This document shows, in pieces, positions 21,221 through 32,276 of a stretch of DNA of 64,000 nucleotides; position 1 is the first letter of the stretch, and each line of letters begins with the position of its first letter. Source of the stretch: Harmonia axyridis (lineage: Eukaryota > Arthropoda > Insecta > Coleoptera > Coccinellidae); NCBI RefSeq assembly GCF_914767665.1, contig NC_059503.1, positions 51,142,852 through 51,206,851 on the forward strand, written 5' to 3'. Below the pieces are notes generated by a model. It made no database searches, was not told where the DNA came from, and saw only the letters and a list, made by a program, of their open reading frames with translations. Made by a program: the position numbers and the translations under genes.

Positions 21221-24200
21221 GTAGTTTATTTTATCATAAACATTAATCGCAGAGGCTTCAAAGCCTGTACGCGATATACAAATAGTACATTCATTATTAC
21301 AGTAGCCAACATAAATATCTAGTGAAGAAAAATAAATGTAATTCAACAAATACAAGAAGAATTAATTGAATATACACTAAAACTATTGTACTCCATGTAC
21401 GAGTACCCACATTGGAATAGAAAGCATCGAGAGTCATTCTTTTTCAATCAAAATTCGGAAATTTATTATCTTTATACCAAAACAACTGTTCTGGTGACTA
21501 TGGATATAATGTTGAGAAACCATGATACAATATGAAAATCTTATTTACAGGTAAGTACACCAGAGATGAACACAAAATAGGATAATATTCACCATCGTGA
21601 ATTAATCAGCAATCGGAAATATTCTCTTCCTTTTTCAATTACCCATTTAATTATGATTTTTCTTTGTTTCTTGATATTTTTTATATTTTTCAGGTTCCCT
21701 GGGAATATTCTGTAAATGCGCGGTGCTAAGTATGTGAAATATCTTTGTCCAATACGTTTTTCGGCTCTAGGGATATAATAAGTGTTTTTACTCCTAGTTT
21801 CTTTTTCACATTCGGTTTGTTTCAGTTTGATTTTTCCCAAGACAGACTGCAATCAACATTTGTACCATAAACAACTGGTGAGGATTCATAACTTCTGATA
21901 TGGCATATAAACCTGATGGGAATAAATGGGGTTTTCCATAGATAACTCGAAGAATCCATTTCTGAACTACTTCGACTCTTTGTATATGGCGTTCGTATGC
22001 TCCTCCCCAAGCTATTATTCCATATCTTATGAGAGATTGGCCCAAGGAACTGTATATCTCCATTACCTTTTCTGTATTTAGGTATTTTTTTAGGTGTTTG
22101 AATTTAAACAGGAGGCATCTCAGCTTCTTTACCAAAACATCTATATGAATGTCCCATTTCAGATGTTTGTCAACCGTAACGCCTAGATACTTTATTGAAT
22201 CACCCTCTGGTATTGACGTCTGATTGTTGACAGCTAGAGGACCCATTTGTGGTAGACTTGATTTATAAGAGGCGAATGGCAAATATTTGTTTTTTTTCAA
22301 ATTCAATGTAAGTTTATTCACCTCAAACCATTGTTTTATAATAGAAAGATCCCTTTCAGTTTTAGATTTCAACTTTAGCCAAGAATCATCTTCATATAGA
22401 ATAGCGGTGTCATCCGCAAAACTAATGACTTCACCCTTCTTCTTCATCATCAATAGGCCATTTACATAAACGATAAACAATATCGGTCCCAGCATCGTCC
22501 CTTGGGGTATTCCATATTCAACATATCTCGCTGCGCTAGAACAGTTGCCCACCTTTATAAACTGAAGCCTACTTGTTAAATAGCTCCTCAACAATTCATA
22601 AACTCTGCCGCGGAACCCATATCGATAGAGCCTATCTAATAGTCTTCTGTGTGAAACAGTATCAAACGCCTTCTCAAGGTCAATGAAGACACATAAACCC
22701 GTCCTCCCACCATCCAACCAACCGTATACTCTCTCTATCAGTCTTCTAATTGCATCTTCTGAGGATTTCCCTTCTCTGAAGCCGTACTGATCTTCTGATA
22801 GTATTTTATTTTTTTCCAGGAATTTCACGATGCGAACCTTCAGTAATTTCTCCAATATCTTTGACAGATTAGATGTAAGGCAAATAGGTCTATAGTTTGT
22901 CATATTGTTTTTTTCTCCCGACTGATATACTGGTTTAACGACACCCACTTTTAATATTCTGGGGAATTTACCAGACTCAAAGCACATATTCGTTAGTAAC
23001 ATTATGGGTTCAGCTATTTCATCTTTAATGTTCTTAAGGAGTTCTGCTCTAATGCCATCATCACCAGGGGCTCTACCGTTCTTTAATGTCTGAATCATCT
23101 CCTTCACCTCATTCAAACATGTTGGGAATAGAAACAATGTTTCATCACAGAAACCATACACTCATAATGTATGTGGTATGGCTTCTGCAAGTTTTCTTCC
23201 TATTTCGCCATATTACCTCCCAAATTCTTCCGCAATCTGTTCCTTATTTGTTATTTCCTGTCCTTCCATATTTATTATTGAGTTTATCTCTGTTTCAGGT
23301 TTGGACCTGCCACATAGATTATCCACATATGACCAGAGCGCCTTTGTTTTCGAAGTATTTCTTTTGATAAAAGTATTCATGTATTCCCTTTTGGCATTTC
23401 TAATTAGCTCCTGTAGAATATTTCGGTATTCTCTGTATTGCTGTTTCAATCCAGTATTAAATTGATCTCTCATCATTGTCCTATATAAGTCGTTCTTCCT
23501 ATTTATTGCTTTGAGTAATCCTGGAGTGATCCAATCGCTTTTACCTGATTTCCTGTAACTCAGCTCAATCCTTGTTGTGTGCCTCTCCGTGTATTGTTTC
23601 AACAATTCCATAAAAAGTTCTGCAACGATATCCACTTCTCTATCCTTTATTAATTCCTTCCAATCAACTTTTCCCAAATCATCCCTCAACCGCTTATAGT
23701 TCATATATTCTTTATAACGTATTTTGTTCTTCCTCGGAGGTATCTTCATGAAATCGAGACATAACAGAATTGTGTAGTGATCAGTTACATCCGTACGAAC
23801 AATAAATGATTTAGTCTGCTCTGGAATAGGTTGACAATATCTCAAAAATATATGGTCTATGCAACTACCCCCTGAAGGTCTAGTTACATTATTTACATAA
23901 GATTTATACCCATAAAAACTGAGTATATTCTTATATTCATCAACAATTTCATTGTTTGCTAGAAGGTTGATGTTGATATCGCCAATAATGACATGATAAT
24001 CATACGTATTAATCTTACCAATGTAATCGCTTAAGTCTTTATTGAACGTCTTTGGACAACATTGTGGTGAACGATAGATGGCTGTTATCTGAATCCTTTT
24101 CCTTTCTAGTATGAGGTCTAATTCCAATGCTTTTGTTTGTCCTATAGGTACTATTCTCCCGCTGTACTCTAAATTATTCCGGATATAGGTAAACAACAAC

Positions 24201-24385
24201 TCCATCGTTTCTGTTGAAAGTTCCATTGTTGTATATGCATGTGTATCCCTCTATCTTAAAAAGTTCTAAGTCTGTAATAATAAATGTTTCTGTTAAAACA
24301 ATAATATGAAATTCCTCTCTAGAAGTTCTAAACAATAATTTGAATTCATCAAAATTCCTCTCGACACTCCTAATATTATCATGTT
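21221..24385 (-). pseudogene. Jockey-like LINE ORF2 (endonuclease + RT), 5'-truncated and frameshifted
   Basis: The sense frame starts near 24380 (NIRSVERNFDEFKLL, then a LTETF motif of the apurinic endonuclease). It shifts frame near 24190 and runs 24226-23213 with endonuclease motifs (AIYRSPQ, GDINI, SCIDHIF, TDHYTI). It then shifts to 23161-21806, the RT, with NGRAPGDDGI, YRPICLTSN, GIPQGTMLGPILF and the catalytic SFADDTAI, and finally to 21852-21589 (RAEKRIGQRYFTYLAPRIY). ORF1 is absent. At least three frameshifts make it inactive. Its 3' end has the conserved hairpin and a TTA tail that meets the R4/Dong element. Confidence 0.85.
21246..21275 (-). ncRNA. Conserved stem-loop in jockey-like LINE 3' UTR
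   Basis: ATCGC pairs with GCGAT and AGGCTT with AAGCCT. The copies at 381-408 and 17876-17903 have ATCAC with GTGAT and AGGC with GCCT. The A-T to G-C double change keeps the pairing. It is probably an RNA structure recognised by the LINE machinery, not an independent RNA gene. Confidence 0.6.
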
Positions 24386-25035
24386 ATCATGATATTTCTT
24401 ATAAATAAAGTATAAATAGTACTATTATGATATTTTGAAATTGTACATTTCTTTACTAATCTTATAGGTAAATGAGAAAGTTATTACAATTACCATCCCC
24501 TTTTTTTTCAACAATAAGAATTTTAATATTTGCATGATTGAAGGAACTAAGTTCGATCAATAGTAGTTAGCCAGAATGTAAACGATAAAATTGAATAACT
24601 TTCTGAAAATATTAATGCTTTGTGTCGACAATTGTATCAAATCACAATTCCTTTCTCTCAATCATATCTCTATTTTTTTTTAATCATGCTTGCGTTGTAT
24701 TCTACAAGTAAATTTAGTTTCCATATATTGCTTTTTAGTTTTCAATATGAATATTTTCATATTTTAATGAAGCTATTTTGATCTCGTGAAAAAAAACTTT
24801 TTCTAAACCTTCGATTTTGTGATTGCAAAAATGATATATTTGATTATATATGGATGCAAGATAATAACCTCTTGCTAGTATATTGTTATTTCACGAAATG
24901 AAGTCCGAAAAAATTGCTGTGATGTGTTTCCATAAAAATAAATATACAATCTGAATTATTGTTCACATTGTTTGACATGATATTTCGAACAACCTTAATG
25001 AAATACTAAATTGGACATAATAAACTTTACATTTA
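24386..25035. other. AT-rich, nothing recognised
   Basis: No ORF, RNA gene or clear repeat. Confidence 0.5.
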
Positions 25036-25172
25036 TATTGGACATTTGCCGCCTGGAATTTCCAAACTATTCGAAGAAATTCAATAATGGGAATGAGTTT
25101 ACATCTGTTTGTTCATTATAGAATTTCTTCAATAGTTTGGAAATCCCAGGCGTGGTGAACGTCCAATTCACC
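25036..25172. mobile_element. 137-bp foldback MITE
   Basis: The arms TTGGACATTTGCCGCCTGG.. and its inverse at the right end (..AATCCCAGGCGTGGTGAACGTCCAA) pair over about 48 bp with a few mismatches. The loop is about 40 bp. No coding capacity. Confidence 0.6.
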
Positions 25173-25555
25173 TTTAAAATTTATTAGGACCTATTTATTA
25201 TTTATGTTTCTTCAGGCAATGCTCATATTTTTGTCACTTATATAAGCTCTGTTTTGTCAATCGAAATGTGTGTACCCTGATTATGTCACAGTGTTGGCGA
25301 AACAATTGTCACAGACAGTAAGAGATTTGTGGAAATTACTTCGTTTTATTATTTTATTACTTCGAAAAATTTCCATCTGGGCGAGTTTCTTCAGTAGGTA
25401 TAAGTAAGAATATTTCAACCGAATTTCAGAAGTGATTACGGCTGTCCGCTGTTACTGTTACTGTCGGCACGTTTGATGATTTAATTACCCATTTTTGTTG
25501 CTGGTAGAACCGGGTGAACACATTTTTTTAGGATTTCTTCTATATGAAGTTTTTT

Positions 25556-25960
25556 CCGTGAATCGAACCAGAATATTCAGCCACTTCAATATGTCTATGG
25601 AATTTCAGTTACATATATCATTTTTTTTTTCGCCGAATAAAATACGAGATGTGAGATAATGGTATATTTTCAATCGAATGGGTATTATAAATCATCTGTT
25701 TTTAATGAGATACCCTTTGTAGATTCACCCTTTGTAGGTAGTTGTTCTCGGCCGACAGCTACCAAAGAAGTTTTATGATTTTATTATGTTTACGTACTTT
25801 CTTCTAGAATCGCGGCGAATCTCAAGGAACAATAGGTAATTTGAGTCATTGAAACAGTCAAGCATTCCAATTCCTAACCGTCTCGGTCAGATTTATAAAA
25901 CTACGAAAATCTACCAACTGATTTCTTCCTTCTAGAAATTTCATGGAAATGCGAAAAAAC
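25556..25960. repeat. Dispersed repeat family F, copy 1
   Basis: It shares blocks with 30840-31200 and 40200-40450: GATGTGAGATAATGGTA, CCGACAGC(T/C)ACCAAAGAAG, TTTTATGATTTTATTATGTTTA, and CCAATTCC.AACCGTCTCGGT. Non-coding. Confidence 0.55.
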
Positions 25961-25964
25961 TACT

Positions 25965-26640
25965 AAACAATTTAGCTCAGAGTGTGGTCGCCCTTTCTTT
26001 ATTCTAAAAAAAATAAAGTCTTGATTCTTAAAAACAACATGAGGTTGGTCCGCTCCGCTGCGTTCATCGACATTCCCTGCAATAAAAATCTCCAGACCGT
26101 CTTTATCAAGCCGCCTGCGCCTGTTCAATAAATAACACATGGCAACCCAACCAATATACGCAGCATTGACTATTACCCTAATTGAAAGAGGGATGAAATG
26201 TATTTCACAAAGACGAAAAACAACACTATCTTCGCTTTCGAATTATGTGGAAGTGTTTACACATTCAACATAATGAAAACTCCTACGATTCTGCATTTGA
26301 AACTAGTAACTATTAAATGCCAAATGTTTTCGGCGGAACATATGTTTTCCCATTTAGTTTTCGAATCTTTGCCTGCGATCGAACGCAGTTGATATTTCTT
26401 GAGTCTTGGGAATGTGAAAATCAGATATATTACTTACAAGGGCGTAGATCTTTTTTTTCCTGGGGGAGGGTAATTGAAAAAAAACTTTTAACGGCATTGT
26501 TTACCTATATCTATAATGTGGGAAAAAGAGGTTTGATAATTAAGTTCGAACCAAATTACTCGAAATCATTTTTTTATTGATAATTGGATTATTTCTATCT
26601 TATACTTATACTGGGTGTTCCTGAATTGGAGTTACGAAGT
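25965..26640. repeat. Inverted duplication, left member (partner 50050-50690)
   Basis: The segment reading GGCAACCCAACC, GACCGTCTTTATCAAGCCGCC and GGTCCGCTCCGCTGCG is inverted almost unchanged at 50518-50690; the match extends through the hAT-like terminus at 26437 to about 26640. The minus-strand frame 26140-25901 (HVVFKNQDF etc.) is not a known protein. Confidence 0.6.
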
Positions 26641-27148
26641 AAAATGAGAGTTTCTTTTCAAATTTTTCTAAACTACCAGAAAAAATTCACCCTGTAGATT
26701 TGCATTCAAAATTAGGATATCACATGATGAAAACTTCAAATTGGAATATCTATGCCAATTCAAGTTGGATATCTTATGGAGGGAAGGCGCTATGAGAGAA
26801 AAATTTGAACTTTAACACCTATATCTCATAAACAAAGCGTTTGCGGATTCATCTTATGAGACTTTTTTTCTTAAAATGATCCGAAAAATCTGTCATTTTT
26901 ATTTGTATATCCAATTCAGGAACAACCTGTAGATGTAGTCAATTCAAAACTGATATCTTCACAAATAAATTGCAATGGGTCCGATTTTTTTACTGACGCG
27001 TTGATTTCAAAGAAAAGTGAAATGATCATTATTGGTCCATTTTATGGAGAAATTTTAGTTCTTCGTTTTTCCGAGATTTCTGAAATTTTATATTTTGAAA
27101 ATCTTGGGGGGGAATTGCCCCCAGTACCCCCCAATTTCTACGCCCTTG
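26437..27148. mobile_element. hAT-like MITE with 8-bp target duplication
   Basis: The ends are CAAGGGCGTAG and CTACGCCCTTG, perfect 11-bp inverted repeats, flanked by ATTACTTA on both sides (26429-26436, 27149-27156). Eight-bp duplications and such ends fit the hAT superfamily. Inside lies another CAGGGTG-type repeat (about 26609-26932: GGGTGTTCCTGAATTGGA facing TCCAATTCAGGAACAACC). No transposase is encoded. Confidence 0.7.
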
Positions 27149-27156
27149 ATTACTTA

Positions 27157-27420
27157 CGTAACAAATCAGAGATACCTACAGCGTAAAAAGACACACATTT
27201 CGTTTTATTCGATCTGACTTTTCTCCAAAAGCAGGCACGTAAAGTATTATTATTATGAATTTATTGTAGGTAAAATGATTTTTTCACCGTTCCTACTTTT
27301 TTATGAAATGTGATATTTTGTTTTATATTTTTATGCTTTAGTATAAATAAACTTAATTTTTTTTTTGTTTTATTTGGGTCTTTTTTTGACATATGTACCT
27401 ATATGTATCTTTCATTTTTA
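27157..27420. repeat. Repeat inverted at 46500-46740
   Basis: AAAAGACACACATTTCGTTTTATTCG, ATGCTTTAGTATAAATAAACTTAA and GACATATGTAC reappear inverted in 46500-46740. Non-coding. Confidence 0.5.
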
Positions 27421-27545
27421 TCATCCAATCCATACAGGCTGTTCCAACATTGATGCAATGCTCTATTACTGATATTTTCGAATATTTTTCGACACGGTAA
27501 CACGAGGTTCTATTAGAGCTACATTATCTAATTGTTTGGAAATAT

Positions 27546-27892
27546 ACAGGGTGTACCAAAAAAGTGTGCCTCGATTAATGAACAAATATTTTTTCATGGA
27601 ACATCTTGTTTTTCATTGAGTTTTCAGAGTGCACGGAATAAATTAACCCAAGTTGGTTCGCTCAAAATTTACCGTTTTTGAAATATCTCGATTTTTTATA
27701 AAGTGAAGGGGCTTTGGAAGATCCTAATCACTTCGAAATGAATGAATTTATTCAAAACATTCAAACTCATTCAAACGTTATTATCGGGCTTATTCTAAAT
27801 GGCATCGCCTGCATTTTATTTTCTTAATAGGTAGCAAATTTTAGTATCTTTGAAAGGTTGTCTACTGAATGACAAAATAAATTATAGGGTGT
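27546..27892. repeat. CAGGGTG-ended fragment, one end seen
   Basis: It starts ATACAGGGTGTACCAAAAAAGTG. The following sequence is typical of the non-coding 5' part of insect DNA transposons. An AGGGTGTACCAGTTC block near 27886 could be its other edge. Confidence 0.4.
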
Positions 27893-29105
27893 ACCAGTTC
27901 AGAGCTGTGACGAGCACTGAAAAAAAGTGCTTGAGCACTAAGCACTAAGCACTCGAAAAAAAAGGGCTTCGAGCACCAAGCACTAAGCACCGATTTTCAC
28001 AAAAGACTAGCGATTACTAAGCACTTTGTAAAAGTAATTCGAAATTTCGAGCACTAAGCACTAAGCACTTTAGTAGGAACTGTTGAAAGTGAAGTTTTTT
28101 AATCGGAAAATATATTGTTCCTATAATCTAATGTAAGATTATGGTCGGGTAAGAGAAGAAGTACACCAGAATTTTATAGAAGCGAACTGATTCAAAATAG
28201 TAAATTTTTCGAAGTTGATAATATAAACTGGATTATCAAAATAAAGAAGAATGAGCAAAATGAAAATGAAAGAGAACAAGTTCAAATTCTTCAAATATGA
28301 TTTCGAATTTTTAACAATTCAATTTTTATTTTAAAAAAATGTTTGACTGTATTTGAATGAAAGTAAAAATTGAGTTGCCACAATAATGAATGATACTAGT
28401 TAACCAACAGATAAATTGAATATCAAATAGCAGGAACCTGCATGGAAGGGACGAATGTGATGAGTTATTATTCCATACTTGAAAACTTATGACTATATAT
28501 TTTAGAGCCATCATTCAGCCTTATTATTTCGTCATAATATCTGCAATGCTCGACCGAGGGTTCGACTCAATGATGATGAATCTGTCTTGAAATTCGATTG
28601 TGTTCGTCCGGCCGAAAAAATGATAATTCTCGGAGAGATATTCAAACTTGAAATTTTCAGGACATCTTCGAATATTGCATGTTGCCGTTTAGTTTGTCCA
28701 AATCCAACAAGGAATCTCGTAGATATAGGCGTTCGAATTTTTTTTTTGAAGATTTCGAAACTTTTGATTCAATCTCAATAAAATGTTGCCTTTAGATGTT
28801 AAATAACAATTTCAAGAGTCGTAATGAATATTATGTGGATAGCTCAACCAAGAACATAAAATTTCAAACAGAATATCTTGAAAAAATTATCCAATATTTC
28901 CTTGATCACAAAACCGACGAGTTTGGCTTAACCATAATGTTTGTAATTGTTTGTTTTTTTTCGATAGAAGTGATTTGTTAATTTAGATTTGTTATATGAG
29001 TTGAAGCCTTGGTACCAGTACACCTGTACTGATTTAAGGTCACAAAAATAAAAGATTATTATAACTAGGCTTCGGATGAATATGAATTTGCATAACTGCA
29101 TATTA
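27893..29105. mobile_element. AAGCAC-array element, copy A
   Basis: It begins CAGAGCTGTGACGAGCAC. The first about 165 bp hold seven AAGCAC units plus GAGCACT and AGTGCT units (27910-28075). The rest matches 40470-41545 (inverted) and 63187-64000, down to an end near GGCTTCGGATGAATATG..CATAACTGCATAT. The small frame 28587-28781 has partners in the other copies but no recognised domain. It is probably a hAT-like non-autonomous element. Confidence 0.6.
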
Positions 29106-29915
29106 CAATGTATATTTGAGTTCAAGTTCATATTTTAATCATTTTCTGTTTTAAATACATATTTCCAAGATAAAATTGGTTTTTAAACAAGAACAAATCT
29201 AATAGAACCGTTCTTTTGGCAAATCCCAAAGAGCTTTTATAACTTTTTATGACCTACCCAACCCGCAAAGAATGCAGTATTCGGAGAAAATATTTATCTG
29301 GTAAGAAAGATAGTAAACCTCGTTTTTGTCGTTGTTTTTTAAGTGCCTACTGAAATATTTCTTTAGGCCAGTATCAGAGCAATGAGAATTCGAATGAAAA
29401 TATGGAACAATGGAATAATGGAACTTTTTTGCGTATCAATTTCTTGACCCTTATACGTGTTAATTCTTATTATTTTAATTTTCACTATCGTATACCTAAC
29501 TCATGTAAATAATACTATTTTTGTTTAATAGACTATTGGCCAACGCTATACTAAACTAAAAAAATTTGAGATTTTATTCTTCACGACCTTTATACCTGCT
29601 TCTGTATGTATTTTGTTCAACTATAGTATAAAATGAAGAACTAACTGTCACATAAGTGGATACATAAGATTTTTTGTCCGATCAGAAAAGATTTTACCGA
29701 TTTGTGTTTCTTTTTCAGAAATTCCTCATTTTCATAAGAGTTCTTTTCCCAAATAACTTCAAATATTGCCAAAATCTTGCAATCACTGACAATGATGTAC
29801 AAGATACCCAATGAAATATAACCAAATACAAAATTATTTCAACATCAGTGTTCGAGGCACTAGATACAAGATACCTACGTTTCGAAATTGAATCTGAAAG
29901 AATGATATACATGAT
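29106..29915. other. AT-rich, nothing recognised
   Basis: No coding or repeat structure that I can support. Confidence 0.5.
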
Positions 29916-29916
29916 A

Positions 29917-30545
29917 TACAGGGTGTTTCCTAAACATGCGGCAAAAATTCAGGGGGTTGTTCCTTGGACTATTTTAAGCATGTTTTGTCCTTGGATGATT
30001 TTTGAAAAACCTCTTTGTTTCGAAGATACAGGGCGAACAACATTTTTCATATTTTTAAAATTAATAATAGTTTAAATAAAAATGCGTACCGCACTGTGTT
30101 TACTAAGTAGGTACAATTTATTTTTAAATTTGTTTAACAACATTCCAATTACTAAACCCCTTAGATTATTTCCTATGGGGCCATCTAAAATCATTAGTTT
30201 ATACCACTCCAGTAGAAAATGTGGAAGACTTGCGAAATCGGATCATTGCTGGGTGTAACTTAATAAGAAATGATCCTGGTGTTTTTGAAAGGGTTTGGCA
30301 GTCAATGAGGAGAAGATTGGATGCTTGTATGCTGGCTAGAGGTGGTCATTTTCAACAGTTTTTGTAGGTTGAGTTGAATTTTCATGTAATTTTTCATAAT
30401 AAAATGTTATTATCTGAAATTTTGTTTCCCCTATATCTTCGAAACAAATAGGTTTTTCAAAAATCATCAAAGGACAAAATATTCTTAGAATATTCCAAGG
30501 AACAACCCCCTGAATTTTTGCCGCATGTTTAGGAAACACCCTGTA
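29917..30545. mobile_element. IS630/mariner-type element, internally deleted
   Basis: Nearly perfect inverted ends of about 50 bp (TACAGGGTGTTTCCTAAACATG..GTTCCTTGGA) are flanked by TA. Only the end of the transposase gene remains inside, followed by an AATAAA signal. The 5' part of the gene, including the DNA-binding domain, is deleted. Confidence 0.75.
30161..30367 (+). pseudogene. Transposase C terminus (DUF4817-associated IS630/mariner type)
   Basis: An open frame of 68 codons ends at TAG. It begins LDYFLWGHLKSLVY and includes VEDLRNRII, FERVWQSMRRRLDAC and the terminal ARGGHFQQFL. This matches the conserved end of insect DDE transposases whose N terminus carries a DUF4817 helix-turn-helix. 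The D of LDYFLWG lies near the third catalytic position. There is no start codon and most of the protein is missing. Confidence 0.75.
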
Positions 30546-30559
30546 TAAGGTTGAAGTTT

Positions 30560-31230
30560 ATAAATACGATTTCAAGTAACAAAAATTATTATAATAATTA
30601 TATTCAATTTCAATCGTAATTTTCTGAATTAGAATAAATCAATTCGATTCAAGATAATCAAATTTTTGGATGTTTTTTTTAATTTCCTTTCGACAATTGA
30701 ACATATGCTTCCATAGTCTCTTATTACAAAATGAAACCGAATGATTGAATTGATTGAGATTGAGAATACAAAGATACGTAAAAATTCTTTATAAAATAAA
30801 GTTCATAAAAAACGATTCTGTAATATGAAATGAATATCTATAAATCTGAAATAATCAGCCACTTTAATTTATCAATGAAATTCCAGTTAGACATATTTTT
30901 TTCCGCTTAATAGAATAACTGATGTGAGATAATGGTAGGTATATTTTCGAATGAAGATTTTGCAAAACTCGTTTTACCATCTGTTTTAAATGATGTACCC
31001 TTCCAAAATTCCATCACATTTCGTAGTTATTCTGAACCGACAGCCACCAAAGAAGTTTTATGATTTTATTATGTTTATGGACGGTTTTCTAGAACCGCAT
31101 AGAACCTCGATGAACAGAGAATTGATTCATCGGAACAGTCTAGGTATCCCAATTCCCAACCATCTCGGTGAGATTTCTGAATCTTATAAAAAATTTAATT
31201 TACCGTATTTTAAGATAATAATCTAATATT
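30560..31230. repeat. Dispersed repeat family F, copy 2
   Basis: It matches the two halves 31975-32180 and 40135-40480 (AAATACGATTTCAAGTAACAAA.ATTATTATAATAATTATAT; CAATTGAACATATGCTTCCATAGTCTC; ATGATTGAATTGATTG). This copy is uninterrupted and therefore shows the empty site of the LINE at 32180-40133. Confidence 0.6.
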
Positions 31231-31254
31231 TTTTTAAATGGAACAAAATGTGGG

Positions 31255-31795
31255 TATTTTGTCTCAATTTTCCGATTACTCTAGCTGAGCTGATTCCAAA
31301 AATGTATCACATGTTGATTCCAATTGATACAGGGTGGACAAAAATACAATAGTTTTGTTTGTGCTCATAAAGTAACGCGTAACATTCTTTATCGATTAAA
31401 TTAACTATTTTATCAAAAATACTTATTGTATAGCGGCAATTGATTTGAATGTAACCTTTGTTAAATTTTTAGATTAATAAAAATGTATAAAAATAAGAAA
31501 TGACTTCTTTCATATTCTGTCTGCTAGACCACAAGTACCAAACATGTTTGGAAACAACTCATTTTTATTTATCTAAAAATGTAAGAAACTACAGCGCGTT
31601 ACATTCAAACCAATTGCCGCTAGACAATAAGTATTTTTGATAAAATTGTTAATTTAACTAATAAATAATGTTACGCGTTACTTTATGAGCACACACAAAA
31701 CTATTGTATTTTTGTCCACCTTATACCAATTCGAATCAACATGTGATACATTTTTGGAATCAGCTCAGCTAGAGTAATCGGAATATTGAGACGAA
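31255..31795. mobile_element. Long palindrome / MITE with CAGGGTGGACAAAAATAC ends
   Basis: Arms of about 220 bp are inverted around a centre near 31525. The inner ends ACAGGGTGGACAAAAATACA and its inverse (near 31328 and 31728) lie within further inverted flanks (CTAGCTGAGCTGATTCCAAA). Non-coding. Confidence 0.6.
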
Positions 31796-31974
31796 ATGGG
31801 GGTGTTCCATTAAAAAAAAAGGCGGTGGCGTCATTACTCGATAGTAATACACCCGGTATAATAGCTTATTATTTCAAAATACGGTGAATTAAAATAAAAA
31901 ATCGACGTGTTTCAGGATTATTTCTTAAAATGGTCTGTTTAGCTAAAAATGAATTTGTTCCATACTTTACGGAC

Positions 31975-32180
31975 AGGGTATAATATGATATACTTATAAG
32001 GTTTAAGTTTAGATATAGAGTACGATTTCAAGTAACAAAGATTATTATAATAATTATATCTGATTTCACAGTAGTATCTTTCAGAACTAAATTCACGATT
32101 ATCAATATTTTTTATGGTTTTTTTCATTTGCTTTCAACAATTGAACATATACTCCCATAGTCTCATATTACCGAATGATA
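31975..32180. repeat. Family F, copy 3, left part
   Basis: It is interrupted by the LINE at 32180-40133; the remainder continues at 40135-40480. The interruption is located by comparison with uninterrupted copy 2. Confidence 0.55.
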
Positions 32181-32276
32181 TGAATCAATAACAATAACAA
32201 TAGCTTTATTCCCTGAATCCTGTACAGAAATATACAAAGAAATGGGAAACCGTCAATAACAGAAAAAAAAATTAAA

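Noticed and set aside
27910..28075. CRISPR-like array of AAGCAC units
   Set aside because: The units are 6-7 bp, irregularly spaced, in both orientations, and without uniform spacers, in a eukaryotic transposon context.
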